Positions 24,870 through 32,624 of a stretch of DNA of 64,000 nucleotides are shown one piece after another. The DNA comes from Coprothermobacter sp. (lineage in GTDB: Bacteria > Caldisericota > Caldisericia > Cryosericales > Cryosericaceae). Location: NCBI GenBank assembly GCA_013824685.1, contig PNOG01000005.1, positions 1 through 64,000 on the forward strand. The letters are read 5' to 3'. Every line of letters begins with the position of its first letter. The stretch's first letter is position 1. A program made the translations under genes and the position numbers. The notes below the pieces were generated by a model. That model was given only the letters and a program-made list of their open reading frames with translations, had not been told where the DNA came from and did no database searches.

Positions 24870-25772
24870 CTAGTCATGGCCATGGACTATGAGCCCGGTG
24901 CCCTTGCAGGACTCGTACTCGAACTGGAGTGTTGCATGCGTGATGCTGTACTTGTCGTGCAACAGGTCCTGGATCTGTGCCCGGATGGGCGCCGTGTCGC
25001 AGACCGAGATGTTATCCACGTTGACATGTCCCTCAAACATCGTTTCGGTATCGCTGATCTGCCAGACATGGACATGATGCAGGTCCTTGACGTGGGACAG
25101 TGCACGAATGTCGGCATCGAGCCGCGCCAGCTCCAGCCCATCTGGTGCGCGTTCCATGAGGATGCCCCCGGCCTCGTGGACGACCGAGAACGCCTCCTTC
25201 AGGACCCACGCTGCCACGAGTACTGTGACCAGTGGGTCGACCCATGTCAAGTGCCACACCATGACGACAACGCCACCTATGACGACGCCAATCGACGAGA
25301 GCGTGTCCGACAGCAGGTGCAGGTAGGCGCCGCGGATGTTGAGGCTTTCGCCGGCAGAGCGGTGCAGCAGAAGGACAGACACGAGGTTGGCCACCAGCCC
25401 GACCAGTGCAACGGCCAGCATGATGCCACCCTTGATGGGGACCGGATGCAGGAACCGGTCGTATGCCTCGCGGAACAGGATAAACGTAATGACGACCATG
25501 GCCCCGGCGTTGATGCCCGCGGACAGGATCTCGGCGCGGCGATACCCGAACGTGTACTGCTCGTCATGAGCCCGCCGCCCCAGGCGCAGCGTCCAGAACG
25601 CCAGGACGCCGGCCAGGGTGTCCGTCGCGTTGTGGAATGCGTCGGCAAGCAAGGCCAGCGAACCGGAGACGAGGCCGCCGACGATCTCCGAGACAGTGAT
25701 GACGATGTTCATCAGAATAGAGATGAGCAGGTTGCGCCCGGTGGGCAGCTCGTGGTCGTGGTGGTCACTCAT
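24870..25772 (-). CDS. Cation diffusion facilitator (zinc/cadmium-type efflux)
   Basis: A 300-residue CDF transporter with six membrane helices and a cytosolic C-terminal domain. It exports divalent metal in exchange for protons. Metal site A is visible as HxxxD in helix 2 (DAFHNATD, His47 and Asp51) and again in helix 5 (LHLLSD). This His/Asp pattern fits Zn/Cd members. The N terminus starts SDHHDHE and the C-terminal domain has DLHHVHVWQIS. It overlaps the ArsR gene by eight bases, forming a metal-sensor plus pump operon. Confidence 0.93.
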   Translation of the reverse strand: MSDHHDHELPTGRNLLISILMNIVITVSEIVGGLVSGSLALLADAFHNATDTLAGVLAFWTLRLGRRAHDEQYTFGYRRAEILSAGINAGAMVVITFILFREAYDRFLHPVPIKGGIMLAVALVGLVANLVSVLLLHRSAGESLNIRGAYLHLLSDTLSSIGVVIGGVVVMVWHLTWVDPLVTVLVAAWVLKEAFSVVHEAGGILMERAPDGLELARLDADIRALSHVKDLHHVHVWQISDTETMFEGHVNVDNISVCDTAPIRAQIQDLLHDKYSITHATLQFEYESCKGTGLIVHGHD

Positions 25773-26067
25773 GGTGCACTTCCTTTTCTGCAAGGTGGTC
25801 CAGCGCGAACCCGACGATGATGTCGATGTGCTTGTCCGCCAAGGCGTAGAACGTGCGGCGCCCATCCTTGCGGGAACGGACGACATCACTGCGGTGCAGG
25901 GCGGCCAGCTGGTGTGAGACGAGTGACTGGCTCAGGCCCGTTTGGCCGCAGATACCGGCGACGTTGTCCTCACCGTCGCGGAGGGCAAGCAGGATGGACA
26001 GCCGCGACTCATTTGCCAGCAGCTTGTAGAACGACGTCAGCGCGTCGAGTGTCGTGTTGGTTTTCAT
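25765..26067 (-). CDS. ArsR/SmtB-family zinc-type repressor
   Basis: A 100-residue winged-helix metal sensor. The DNA-reading segment is LSQSLVSHQLAALHRSDVV. The C-terminal helix holds Asp78, His80, His91 and Glu94 with the spacing of the SmtB/CzrA alpha-5 zinc site. The alpha-3 CxC site of arsenic/cadmium sensors is absent, so zinc or cobalt sensing is likely. The ATG at 26067 lies nine bases after a -10 box, so the message is nearly leaderless. It controls itself and the downstream CDF pump in all likelihood. Confidence 0.92.
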   Translation of the reverse strand: MKTNTTLDALTSFYKLLANESRLSILLALRDGEDNVAGICGQTGLSQSLVSHQLAALHRSDVVRSRKDGRRTFYALADKHIDIIVGFALDHLAEKEVHHE

Positions 26068-26068
26068 G

Positions 26069-26104
26069 ATGACCGTATCATATGACAATACCGTCATGTG
26101 TCAA
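26069..26104 (-). promoter_or_regulatory. Promoter and operator of the ArsR-CDF operon
   Basis: TTGACA (26099-26104), a 16-bp spacer and TATGAT (26077-26082) on the minus strand. An inverted repeat ATGACCGTAT (26069-26078) / ATACCGTCAT (26088-26097), one mismatch per arm, covers the -10 and spacer. A repressor bound there would block polymerase. Confidence 0.75.
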
Positions 26105-26155
26105 GAGTTCCATGAGAAGATGGTCATTCCTGCGAAAGTGGGCGTCGCCCATGCC

Positions 26156-26181
26156 GTCATTCCCGCCTTCGCGGGAATCCA
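26156..26181. repeat. Dispersed palindrome, copy 1
   Basis: GTCATTCCCGC and GCGGGAATCCA arms, of the same type as copies at 32477-32502 and 47594-47619. A degenerate copy lies just upstream at about 26123-26145. Confidence 0.7.
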
Positions 26182-26206
26182 TTCCTTGACTTACGTGCCT
26201 AGTCTT

Positions 26207-26968
26207 CTAGTGTTGACTATTCAAGACCGTCTTGGCAGTGGTGATTACTTTGGGAATGTTCCCAGAAAACCTCATTTTCCCGTTGGCAAAACTCAAGGAT
26301 TTCACATAGAGGCTCCCATAGCCACCACTCGTCAGTCTCTCATAGACAAAATTCTCAAAGGGACTTTTGGCCTGGCTATAGAGTCCTTTCGGTACAGGTA
26401 GTTTCCCTATGCTTAGTTCCGATAGGTCGATATTGACTCTGTTATTCTCGATAGACAGACTGCCTCGAACGTAGGCGGGAAAAGATACCCTCGGTATCTT
26501 GTATTTGTCCATCCCCTTCGAAATGGCTTCGATAACTCCTGGAGACACCCCAGTCGCCTCGGCATAGCCCTTAAGCCTGTCGACTCTGACTATCCCCGAG
26601 GCTTCGATGACGCCATTCTCCCCGATTTTGACTTGAACATTGGTGAAGGGATTGAACAGCCAATCAGATTCCTGGCCGAGGCGAGCGGTTAGTTCCTTGT
26701 CAGTAAAGACATTATCTATGGCTTGGCTGCCTTTCAGGACAAAGCTGCTCTTGATGTCGGGCGCCGATTCCAGAACAACTCTTTGCACGCGATTCTTGGA
26801 AAGAATGGACTTGAGATCTGCGTCTGTGTACGTAACTCCCAAATCCCTTGGCTTATCAGAGCCAAGTAGTTTCGAGACCCCTGGAACAAAACCCAGGTAT
26901 CCCAACCCCAGAATCACGGCGATGACGATGACTGCCAGCACTACCAACAGTCTCCTAATGAAGCCCAT
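26207..26968 (-). CDS. Low-GC membrane-anchored hypothetical protein
   Basis: A 253-residue protein. One N-terminal membrane helix (LLVVLAVIVIAVILGLGYLGF) is followed by a soluble exported domain. That domain is rich in short beta-type segments (VQVKIGENGVIEASGIVRV, RGSLSIENNRVNIDLSEL, GSLYVKSLSFANGKMRFSG), recalling lipid-binding DUF2993/LmeA-like folds. That resemblance is only a guess. Codon and base use are clearly more AT-rich than the neighbours, suggesting acquisition. AGGAAGGTG precedes the ATG, which directly follows the stop of a small upstream frame. Confidence 0.65.
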   Translation of the reverse strand: MGFIRRLLVVLAVIVIAVILGLGYLGFVPGVSKLLGSDKPRDLGVTYTDADLKSILSKNRVQRVVLESAPDIKSSFVLKGSQAIDNVFTDKELTARLGQESDWLFNPFTNVQVKIGENGVIEASGIVRVDRLKGYAEATGVSPGVIEAISKGMDKYKIPRVSFPAYVRGSLSIENNRVNIDLSELSIGKLPVPKGLYSQAKSPFENFVYERLTSGGYGSLYVKSLSFANGKMRFSGNIPKVITTAKTVLNSQH

Positions 26969-27112
26969 TCAGCACCTTCCTATGCAGCGAGGACTTATCC
27001 GGGCGACGCTCTGACCGTTTCGAACGTGGGTCAGAAGTTCCTCCAGCTCATGTTCTCGACCACAGAATGCTTCATCTCGTGCGAGATGTAGCGCAAACGA
27101 GTTGTCTGTCAT
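26969..27112 (-). pseudogene. Truncated copy of the AAA ATPase family
   Basis: A 47-codon frame that resembles the start of the ATPase at 7033-8175. FALHLARDEAFCGREHELEEL aligns with FVLGLVRGPDLCDRKHELEDL, and NGQSVARISPR aligns with NGHNVILVSPR. It is cut just where the Walker A GKS should follow. GGAGGCAC lies about ten bases before the ATG. The stop abuts the ATG of the low-GC gene, so it may be a remnant whose reading now couples to that gene. Confidence 0.7.
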
Positions 27113-27196
27113 CTCTGTGCCTCCATAGAACCACCGCCGCTCATGCACGACGTTGCTGCGCGTAGTGTATCACGTTCTCTTCCGCCAGCACAATTC

Positions 27197-28270
27197 CTAG
27201 CGTTCGTATCCCGTCATCTCAACATAGGCGAAGCCGTCCAGCACCTTTCTGTCGAGGAAGCGGGCACCGTCCAGGTCGACCTGGGTCAGGACTTCGGCGT
27301 GGACAGTGCACAGTCCCTCCCAGTAGTCCGGCGTGATCGATGATGACAGGTACTGCTCCTTGAGGACCGGCTTCACGCGTGCAATTATGAAGGGAGAGGC
27401 TGCTTCTGCGCTCTCAAAGATCCGTATCTCCCAGTCGATGGGGTACGTGATGCCATTCCCTGCCCGGCAGACGTCCGACGCTCGCACCTCGAACCGTTCG
27501 ACGCGCATCGTTCGCCCATGCCGCTCCAGGTTCCCAGTTCCATACGTCGTGCCCCACCGGTCGAAGTTGAACAGCATGACGTACAGGTCGTCGCCGTCGA
27601 ACCGCAGGGAAAACCAGTCCCACTTGAGGTTGACCACATTGAAGTTGCCCCACTGGTGGTCGTGCCACGTCAGCCCGGTGACAGGGAGACTCTCGCCGTT
27701 CAGGACGATCGTACCCTCAGTCTTCATGTTGGGCAGCGTGAAGTAATAGGACGCATCACCTGGGCTGTTCTGCATCTCCAGAACGCCGCCCGCTCCCTGC
27801 GCCATGACGTCCTGGATGGCACAAGAGCAGTGCACTTGCAGGCCCCTGAAGCGTGTGTCGATGACGAGACTGCTGGTGTCTTCATTGAACCCCACCTGGT
27901 TGCCAAACAATGCAATCACTGTTTGAACGTTAGAGGTGGACGGGATGTGTACGGGCAGGACCATACCGGTGAAGGAGAACTTCTGGCCATCGACGTCGGT
28001 GACGGCCGCGTGGACGATCACACTGTCGACCAGCGTCCTCACTCTGAAGAAGGTCACTTCAAGTCCGACAGGTGCCTTCCTCTTGGGTGTCGTCAGGACG
28101 CTGGTAAAATACCACCACTCGACGTGCGCCCCCCGATGGGGAAAGTGATCCCTGCTGGTGAAGGCGATCGGAGGAAGCGGGCGGCGTGAAGCGCCCCGGA
28201 CCATCAGCTCATAGAGCTCGATGGGCAATTGGGTCAGCGCGCCTTTCAGGATCTTCCTGCCAGTCATCAT
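27197..28270 (-). CDS. CrtC/AttH lipocalin-like hydrolase-type protein
   Basis: A 357-residue protein of the lipocalin-like family that includes carotenoid 1,2-hydratase (CrtC) and AttH. Diagnostic segments are GAHVEWWYFTS near the N terminus, TWHDHQWGNF and WDWFSLRF in the middle, and PDYWEGLCTV with GFAYVEMTGYER at the end. CrtC adds water to carotenoids, but no carotenoid genes are nearby and many members have unknown substrates. No signal peptide is evident. GTGAAGG precedes the ATG. A possible promoter TTGGGC, 17 bp, GATACT lies upstream. Confidence 0.85.
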   Translation of the reverse strand: MMTGRKILKGALTQLPIELYELMVRGASRRPLPPIAFTSRDHFPHRGAHVEWWYFTSVLTTPKRKAPVGLEVTFFRVRTLVDSVIVHAAVTDVDGQKFSFTGMVLPVHIPSTSNVQTVIALFGNQVGFNEDTSSLVIDTRFRGLQVHCSCAIQDVMAQGAGGVLEMQNSPGDASYYFTLPNMKTEGTIVLNGESLPVTGLTWHDHQWGNFNVVNLKWDWFSLRFDGDDLYVMLFNFDRWGTTYGTGNLERHGRTMRVERFEVRASDVCRAGNGITYPIDWEIRIFESAEAASPFIIARVKPVLKEQYLSSSITPDYWEGLCTVHAEVLTQVDLDGARFLDRKVLDGFAYVEMTGYER

Positions 28271-28350
28271 CCTTCACGTCTCATGACCACAGTATCGCTG
28301 AAACAAGCAGTTTGCCCAACTGTGACAAGAGATGGATTCCCGATATGGTA

Positions 28351-28400
28351 TCAATTGTGAATGTCCAAAGTGCCTGACCCCAAGGGATTCACAATTCATG
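28351..28400 (+). repeat. Copy A of a ~50-bp dispersed element with short terminal inverted repeats
   Basis: The element is bounded by ATTGTGAAT (28354-28362) and ATTCACAAT (28387-28395). It contains GTGCCTGACCCC and matches the complement of 3003-3050. It lies just ahead of the kinase promoter at 28411. Confidence 0.75.
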
Positions 28401-28410
28401 AGAGCAGACG

Positions 28411-28438
28411 TTGCCAAGCGGCCTTCGCCTCGTAGAAT
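28411..28438 (+). promoter_or_regulatory. Leaderless promoter of the small kinase gene
   Basis: TTGCCA (28411-28416), a 16-bp spacer and TAGAAT (28433-28438). The ATG begins seven bases after the -10 box. Confidence 0.75.
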
Positions 28439-28444
28439 GATTGC

Positions 28445-28966
28445 ATGAGCGCACACATCATCCTGATTACTGGTCCGCGTGCGGCGGGCAAGTCGACGTT
28501 CGCGGCTGACGTCCACCGGGCACTCGTAGGCTCGGTCATCCTCCGCGTCGATGAGCCGTTTCACCAAGTGATGTCCCAGGACCGCAGCCGGTGGAACGGC
28601 CAGGAAGTAGACTTGTATGCCGTCGTCCTGCGCCACCAGCTGGCCCTCGCGCGCGACCTGGCAGCGACGTGCACGGTTATCGTCGATGGCACGGTCCTGC
28701 CAGACCAGCTTGCCCCTCTTCAGGAGAAGCCGGCGCCAGAGGTGAGTATCATCGTTCTCTTGCCCTCTCTTGAGGAGTGCCTGGCGAACGAACACCGAGC
28801 GACACGCACCGTCCCTGTTCGAGAGGAGAAAGTGACCGCTACGTGGCGGGAGATGCAGGAGTGGCGTAAGGTGACAGGAGTCCTTGTCCGGATTCTCGGC
28901 GGATCTGAGGTCGAGCACAGGAGAGTGTTGTCCGAGGTCGTGAACCAGCTGCGGCAGAGGCTCTAG
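28445..28966 (+). CDS. Small P-loop kinase-like protein
   Basis: A 173-residue protein of the AAA_33/nucleoside-kinase-like group. The Walker A loop is ITGPRAAGKST (residues 8-18). VDGTVLPDQL near 85 may carry the second acidic motif. A lid-like region EHRATRTVPVREEKV has the arginines expected for phosphate transfer. The substrate is unknown; relatives act on small molecules or nucleic acids. The start sits at the predicted transcription start. The gene ends four bases into the convergent permease gene. Confidence 0.7.
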   Translation: MSAHIILITGPRAAGKSTFAADVHRALVGSVILRVDEPFHQVMSQDRSRWNGQEVDLYAVVLRHQLALARDLAATCTVIVDGTVLPDQLAPLQEKPAPEVSIIVLLPSLEECLANEHRATRTVPVREEKVTATWREMQEWRKVTGVLVRILGGSEVEHRRVLSEVVNQLRQRL

Positions 28967-29976
28967 TCCCAGTCCGAGCGGCTCCGGCGCAACAGCAGAG
29001 CAAAGACCGGCGCACCGATGATCCCGGTCAGGATGCCCAGTGGAATCTCGGCCATCGTCAGGGTGCGCGCCATATCATCGATGATCATCATGTAGATTGC
29101 CCCCAGGGCGATCGAAGCTGGTATGAGCCTGCGGGAATCCGGCCCGACGATGCCGCGCGCCAGGTGTGGCACGACCAGCCCCACCCACCCGATGACGCCG
29201 GACAGCGCCACGCTGACAGCGGTGGTCATCGTCGTCAACCCAATGAGAACGACCCTCATCGCCCCGGGGTTCTCGCCGAGTGACCGTGCCTCGTCATCGC
29301 CCATGGAAAGGATGTTGAGCTTCCAGCGCAGCACTGTAATGGCCACCAGGCACGGAACGATCACGACGACGGCTCTGAGCAGGTCTGTCCATTGCACAGA
29401 CGCAAGAGAACCCATTAGCCAGAAGACGATCTGGGGCAGCTTCGTCGATGGGTCAGCCACATATTGCGCGCCAGCCACCAGCGACGAGAACAGACTGCCG
29501 ATGACAAAGCCCGCGAGTACCAGGGTCACATGGGACCGGTCACGCCCGGACCTGGCGATCAGCCATGTCAGCGACACCGCCACAGCTCCTGTCGCAAAAG
29601 CTGAGGCCTGCGTGACCGCAGCGCTTGCGCCCAGCAGGATGGCGACGGCTGCCCCGAACCCTGCACCCGAGGAGACACCCAGAACGTACGGCGAGACCAG
29701 CGGGTTGTGAAACAGTCCCTGGAAGACGGCTCCACCAGAAGCAAGCGCGGTACCAACCAGCGCAGCCGCCAGCGCGCGGGGGAGGCGCACCTGCCAGACC
29801 ACCGTCTCGACGGTTGGGTCCCATGTGCGGGCAATTGGCATGAACCGGGAAATCAGCACCTGCAGGACCGTTTTTGGAGCGATGGGATAGCGGCCCAGGC
29901 ACAGCGACGCCAGAAGCACCGCCAGCGCGCCCACCCACATGAGGAGCAGGATCGGGACAAACCGCCCGCGCTTCAT
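28963..29976 (-). CDS. FecCD-family ABC importer permease
   Basis: A 337-residue permease with about ten membrane helices, of the BtuC/FhuB/FecCD class that imports iron siderophores, haem or cobalamin. Typical blocks are RLPRALAAALVGTALASGGAVFQGLFHNPL, PYVLGVSSGAGFGAA, the ATPase-contact loop with LGENPGAMR, and GLVVPHLARGIVGPDSR. The ATG overlaps the ATPase stop (TGATG), so the three importer genes form one operon reading binding protein, ATPase, permease. Confidence 0.95.
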   Translation of the reverse strand: MKRGRFVPILLLMWVGALAVLLASLCLGRYPIAPKTVLQVLISRFMPIARTWDPTVETVVWQVRLPRALAAALVGTALASGGAVFQGLFHNPLVSPYVLGVSSGAGFGAAVAILLGASAAVTQASAFATGAVAVSLTWLIARSGRDRSHVTLVLAGFVIGSLFSSLVAGAQYVADPSTKLPQIVFWLMGSLASVQWTDLLRAVVVIVPCLVAITVLRWKLNILSMGDDEARSLGENPGAMRVVLIGLTTMTTAVSVALSGVIGWVGLVVPHLARGIVGPDSRRLIPASIALGAIYMMIIDDMARTLTMAEIPLGILTGIIGAPVFALLLRRSRSDWD

Positions 29977-30764
29977 CAGTCGATCCCCGCGACAATCACG
30001 TGCCGGTTGCCGTCTGTCAGAACCTCGATGGGCATGCCATAAAGCCGCCCCAGGTTGTCAGCCGTCAGAACCTCGTCTGGAGTCCCGAGCGCAATCAGGC
30101 CCCCGTCGCTCACAAGCCCCACCCGGTCGGCGTACTGCATGGCGTCGTTGGGGTCATGGACGGTCATGATGACGGTCAAACCGCGGTGGACGGCAAGATC
30201 GCGGATCCTGCCCAGGACCAGGTACCGGTTCCGGAAATCCAGGTGCGCCGTCGGCTCGTCCAGCAGCAGGACCTGTGCCTCCTGCGCCAACGCGCGGGCA
30301 AGCAGGACCATTTGAAGCTGTCCCCCGGAGAGCTGGGTGTAGGGACGGGCGGCGATGCCACGTATGCCAAGTTCGTTCATGGCCTCCTGTGCCACCGCCA
30401 CGTCATGTGGACCGGGCTGAGCAGCAGTGCCCAGATGGGGATTGCGTCCCATGAGCACAACATCCTGGACGGTATACGGGAATGCAGGAGCATGAGACTG
30501 TGGAACGGAAGCCGCACGCCTGCTCACGTCGCGTGCGGACAGTGACTTCAGGTCGCGCCCGTCGATGTGGATCGTCCCGGTTCGGGGCGACAGCACCCGC
30601 TCAACACAGCGAAGGAGTGTCGTCTTGCCGGCCGCGTTCGGTCCCACGATGGCGAAGACCTCGCGCGGCCCCACCGCCATGGTGAGGTCGTGGAGGATCA
30701 CCGCCTCGCCGTAGGCAAAGCCCAGGTCCTGGATGTCGACAACCGATGGACGAGCTTGCTCCAT
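29976..30764 (-). CDS. ABC importer ATPase (FecE/BtuD type)
   Basis: A 262-residue ATPase powering the adjacent permease. Walker A is GPNAAGKTT (residues 40-48), the Q loop is in PQSHAPAFPYTVQDVVLMGRNPH, the signature is LSGGQ and Walker B is VLLLDEPTAHLDF. MTVHDPNDAMQYADRV is the switch-His region. It starts four bases after the binding-protein stop. Confidence 0.95.
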   Translation of the reverse strand: MEQARPSVVDIQDLGFAYGEAVILHDLTMAVGPREVFAIVGPNAAGKTTLLRCVERVLSPRTGTIHIDGRDLKSLSARDVSRRAASVPQSHAPAFPYTVQDVVLMGRNPHLGTAAQPGPHDVAVAQEAMNELGIRGIAARPYTQLSGGQLQMVLLARALAQEAQVLLLDEPTAHLDFRNRYLVLGRIRDLAVHRGLTVIMTVHDPNDAMQYADRVGLVSDGGLIALGTPDEVLTADNLGRLYGMPIEVLTDGNRHVIVAGID

Positions 30765-30767
30765 GCT

Positions 30768-32207
30768 CTACTGGGAAAGTGCCGCGAGGTCAGCCGCGGG
30801 GACTGTGAACCCGTAGAACTGCCGGTAGAATTGTGCAATCTCGGCCGACATGTCAAACCAGATCTGATCGGGATACAGCTTGTGGGCCAGCCACATCGTG
30901 CCCAGGAATGACTCGGGAACGGGCATGTCCCACGAGACGACGTACTTCGGCATCACGTAGACTCTATGGTCCCGCACCGCTGCCACATTCTGCAGCTTGG
31001 GATTGGCAAGGACGTCGCTCACGGAGTCCCTGGTGTAGGACGTGAGGATGATGACGTCCGGGTTCCAGACGAGCACCTGCTCGGGAGAAACGTTAACCTT
31101 GCCGCCGGTCAGCTGCTCGGAAACGCTCACACCGCCAGCGTTCCTCACCATGAACGTCTGGAAAAAGTCGCCGGCAAAGGTCTTGAAAATGCCCGTCCCA
31201 GCAACGTACACCTTGAGGCGTTTCGCAGACTCCACGGCACCGACTTTGTCCGAGATTTCTTTCATCTTCGCGGTCAAGAGATCGAGCGATGCGGTTGCCT
31301 GTGCTGTGTGGCCCGTCAATGCTCCCATCCGCCGGATAGCATCGGTGAGCTGCCCAGGCTGCTCAGCGGAAAATGCGTACGCCGGCAGTCCGACTGCCTT
31401 CATCTGGTCCAGCGCTGGGCCCTCTTCTGTCAAGACAATATCTGGACGGGCCGCAAGCAGGGTCTCGACGTTCGCTGCATTCTGGTTGCCGGCCTCAGGC
31501 ACCTGGCTCATCCGCGGATAGATCGCTCCCATGGCCTTCCCTTTGACGGCGGGACCAAAGTTTGCGACGACCAGCTGATCCTGTGCTCCCACAGCAAAGA
31601 CAAGCTGGGTAGCAGTCGGGGAAATGGTCGCGATGCGCACGACGCGACGCGGCACCGTCACGGTGTGTCCCATCATGTCGGTGACCTGTTGCATCTGCTT
31701 GGGCAGCGTCAGTGTGATCGTCCTGCTCTGGGCACTCCAGGATGCGAGCCCACCAAGCGACTCCGCGGAGAACCGGACAGGGATCATCACGTGTCCGAGA
31801 ACGATCGTCGGCACAACCCGGTGGTCTGTGTCGATCCACACCGTGCGTCCGTCGACTCGCGCCTTTGGATTCCCGACCGTCAGTTCCACAACGTGCGACT
31901 CCAGGGAAAGGCGCACCAGCCTCGTGGCAGGCGTCCATGTCACGTCGCCGCCCGTCAGCTCTACGACATTGCGAATCGGCACGAGAGCTCTGTTCCAGGC
32001 CGCTTCGACCATAGGGACCACCTTCGGGTTCGCTGGATCGACGGGAAAAGCAAAACCGTTCACACTCATCGTCGGACTCCCCACGGTGAGCACGACAGAC
32101 AACACTGGTCGGTACGCTGCCCGTACGGTCGTGGACGGGATACCGGCGACAAGCATGACGACGACAATCAGGACGAGACAGATGAAACGATGAATTCTCG
32201 TGTGCAT
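30768..32207 (-). CDS. ABC substrate-binding protein with N-terminal stalk domain
   Basis: A 479-residue exported protein. A signal peptide covers about 1-30. A copper-amine-oxidase-type stalk domain (about 35-145) has NRALVPIRNVVELTGGDVTW and MIPVRFSAESLGGLASW. A BtuF/FepB-type periplasmic-binding domain (about 155-450) has VPRRVVRIATISPTATQLVFAVG, ARPDIVLTEEG and VLVWNPDVIIL. The stalk may raise the receptor above the cell wall, as the cell seems to lack a lipobox here. Cobalamin, haem or a siderophore are all possible ligands. GGAGGTT precedes the ATG. The leader is about 155 bases. Confidence 0.92.
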   Translation of the reverse strand: MHTRIHRFICLVLIVVVMLVAGIPSTTVRAAYRPVLSVVLTVGSPTMSVNGFAFPVDPANPKVVPMVEAAWNRALVPIRNVVELTGGDVTWTPATRLVRLSLESHVVELTVGNPKARVDGRTVWIDTDHRVVPTIVLGHVMIPVRFSAESLGGLASWSAQSRTITLTLPKQMQQVTDMMGHTVTVPRRVVRIATISPTATQLVFAVGAQDQLVVANFGPAVKGKAMGAIYPRMSQVPEAGNQNAANVETLLAARPDIVLTEEGPALDQMKAVGLPAYAFSAEQPGQLTDAIRRMGALTGHTAQATASLDLLTAKMKEISDKVGAVESAKRLKVYVAGTGIFKTFAGDFFQTFMVRNAGGVSVSEQLTGGKVNVSPEQVLVWNPDVIILTSYTRDSVSDVLANPKLQNVAAVRDHRVYVMPKYVVSWDMPVPESFLGTMWLAHKLYPDQIWFDMSAEIAQFYRQFYGFTVPAADLAALSQ

Positions 32208-32362
32208 GACACAACCTCCAAGGTGGATGATTACGGGCGACAACGCGCCCCGTTTCACCGAAGGCACGGCGCACGACGGCGCAGAACCTGAAGCCACACG
32301 CACGACGGCGCGCGGCCACAGCGACAGTCCACGACGGAACTGAAGCCGGTTTGTTCTTGACC
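32208..32362 (-). promoter_or_regulatory. Long GC-rich leader with direct repeats before the importer operon
   Basis: The predicted mRNA leader runs about 155 bases. GCGCCGTCGTGCG-type units occur twice and a related CCGTCGTGG once. GGCTTCAG occurs twice. A structured regulatory leader is possible. I could not fold it into a known cobalamin riboswitch. Confidence 0.35.
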
Positions 32363-32368
32363 GTGAAC

Positions 32369-32396
32369 AGTATAGGATCTGGAGGCCTGCTGTCAA
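32369..32396 (-). promoter_or_regulatory. Promoter of the ABC importer operon
   Basis: TTGACA (32391-32396), a 16-bp spacer and TATACT (32369-32374) on the minus strand, a near-consensus promoter. Transcription should begin near 32362. Confidence 0.85.
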
Positions 32397-32476
32397 GAAA
32401 ACGTAGTGTATGAGTGCAGACTGTTCTTACCTGGGGGTGCCGCCTCCTTGGGGAACGACATGATACTGCCGACGCT

Positions 32477-32502
32477 GTCATGCCCGCGCAGGCGGGCATC
32501 CA
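32477..32502. repeat. Dispersed palindrome, copy 2
   Basis: GTCATGCCCGC and GGCGGGCATCCA arms, matching the copies at 26156 and 47594 apart from paired changes that keep the stem. Confidence 0.65.
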
Positions 32503-32566
32503 GCCTTTTCCGTGCCTCCGCAACACGCCGCCGCAGGAACCCAGATCTGTCCCCTATTGCGAACGC

Positions 32567-32595
32567 TTGCACCACAGCGCCCTTGTGGGTATGCT
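32567..32595 (+). promoter_or_regulatory. Promoter of the acetyltransferase-peptidase-Pnkp operon
   Basis: TTGCAC (32567-32572), a 17-bp spacer and TATGCT (32590-32595). The leader then contains GAGGAGG before the ATG at 32625. Confidence 0.7.
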
Positions 32596-32624
32596 GGTCT
32601 CATCGATTCTGAGGAGGTTGGAGC

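Noticed and set aside
32208-32362. Possible cobalamin riboswitch before the ABC importer
   Set aside because: GGTGAAACGGGG recalls part of a B12 box, but the rest of the conserved core could not be found. I list it only as an unknown leader.
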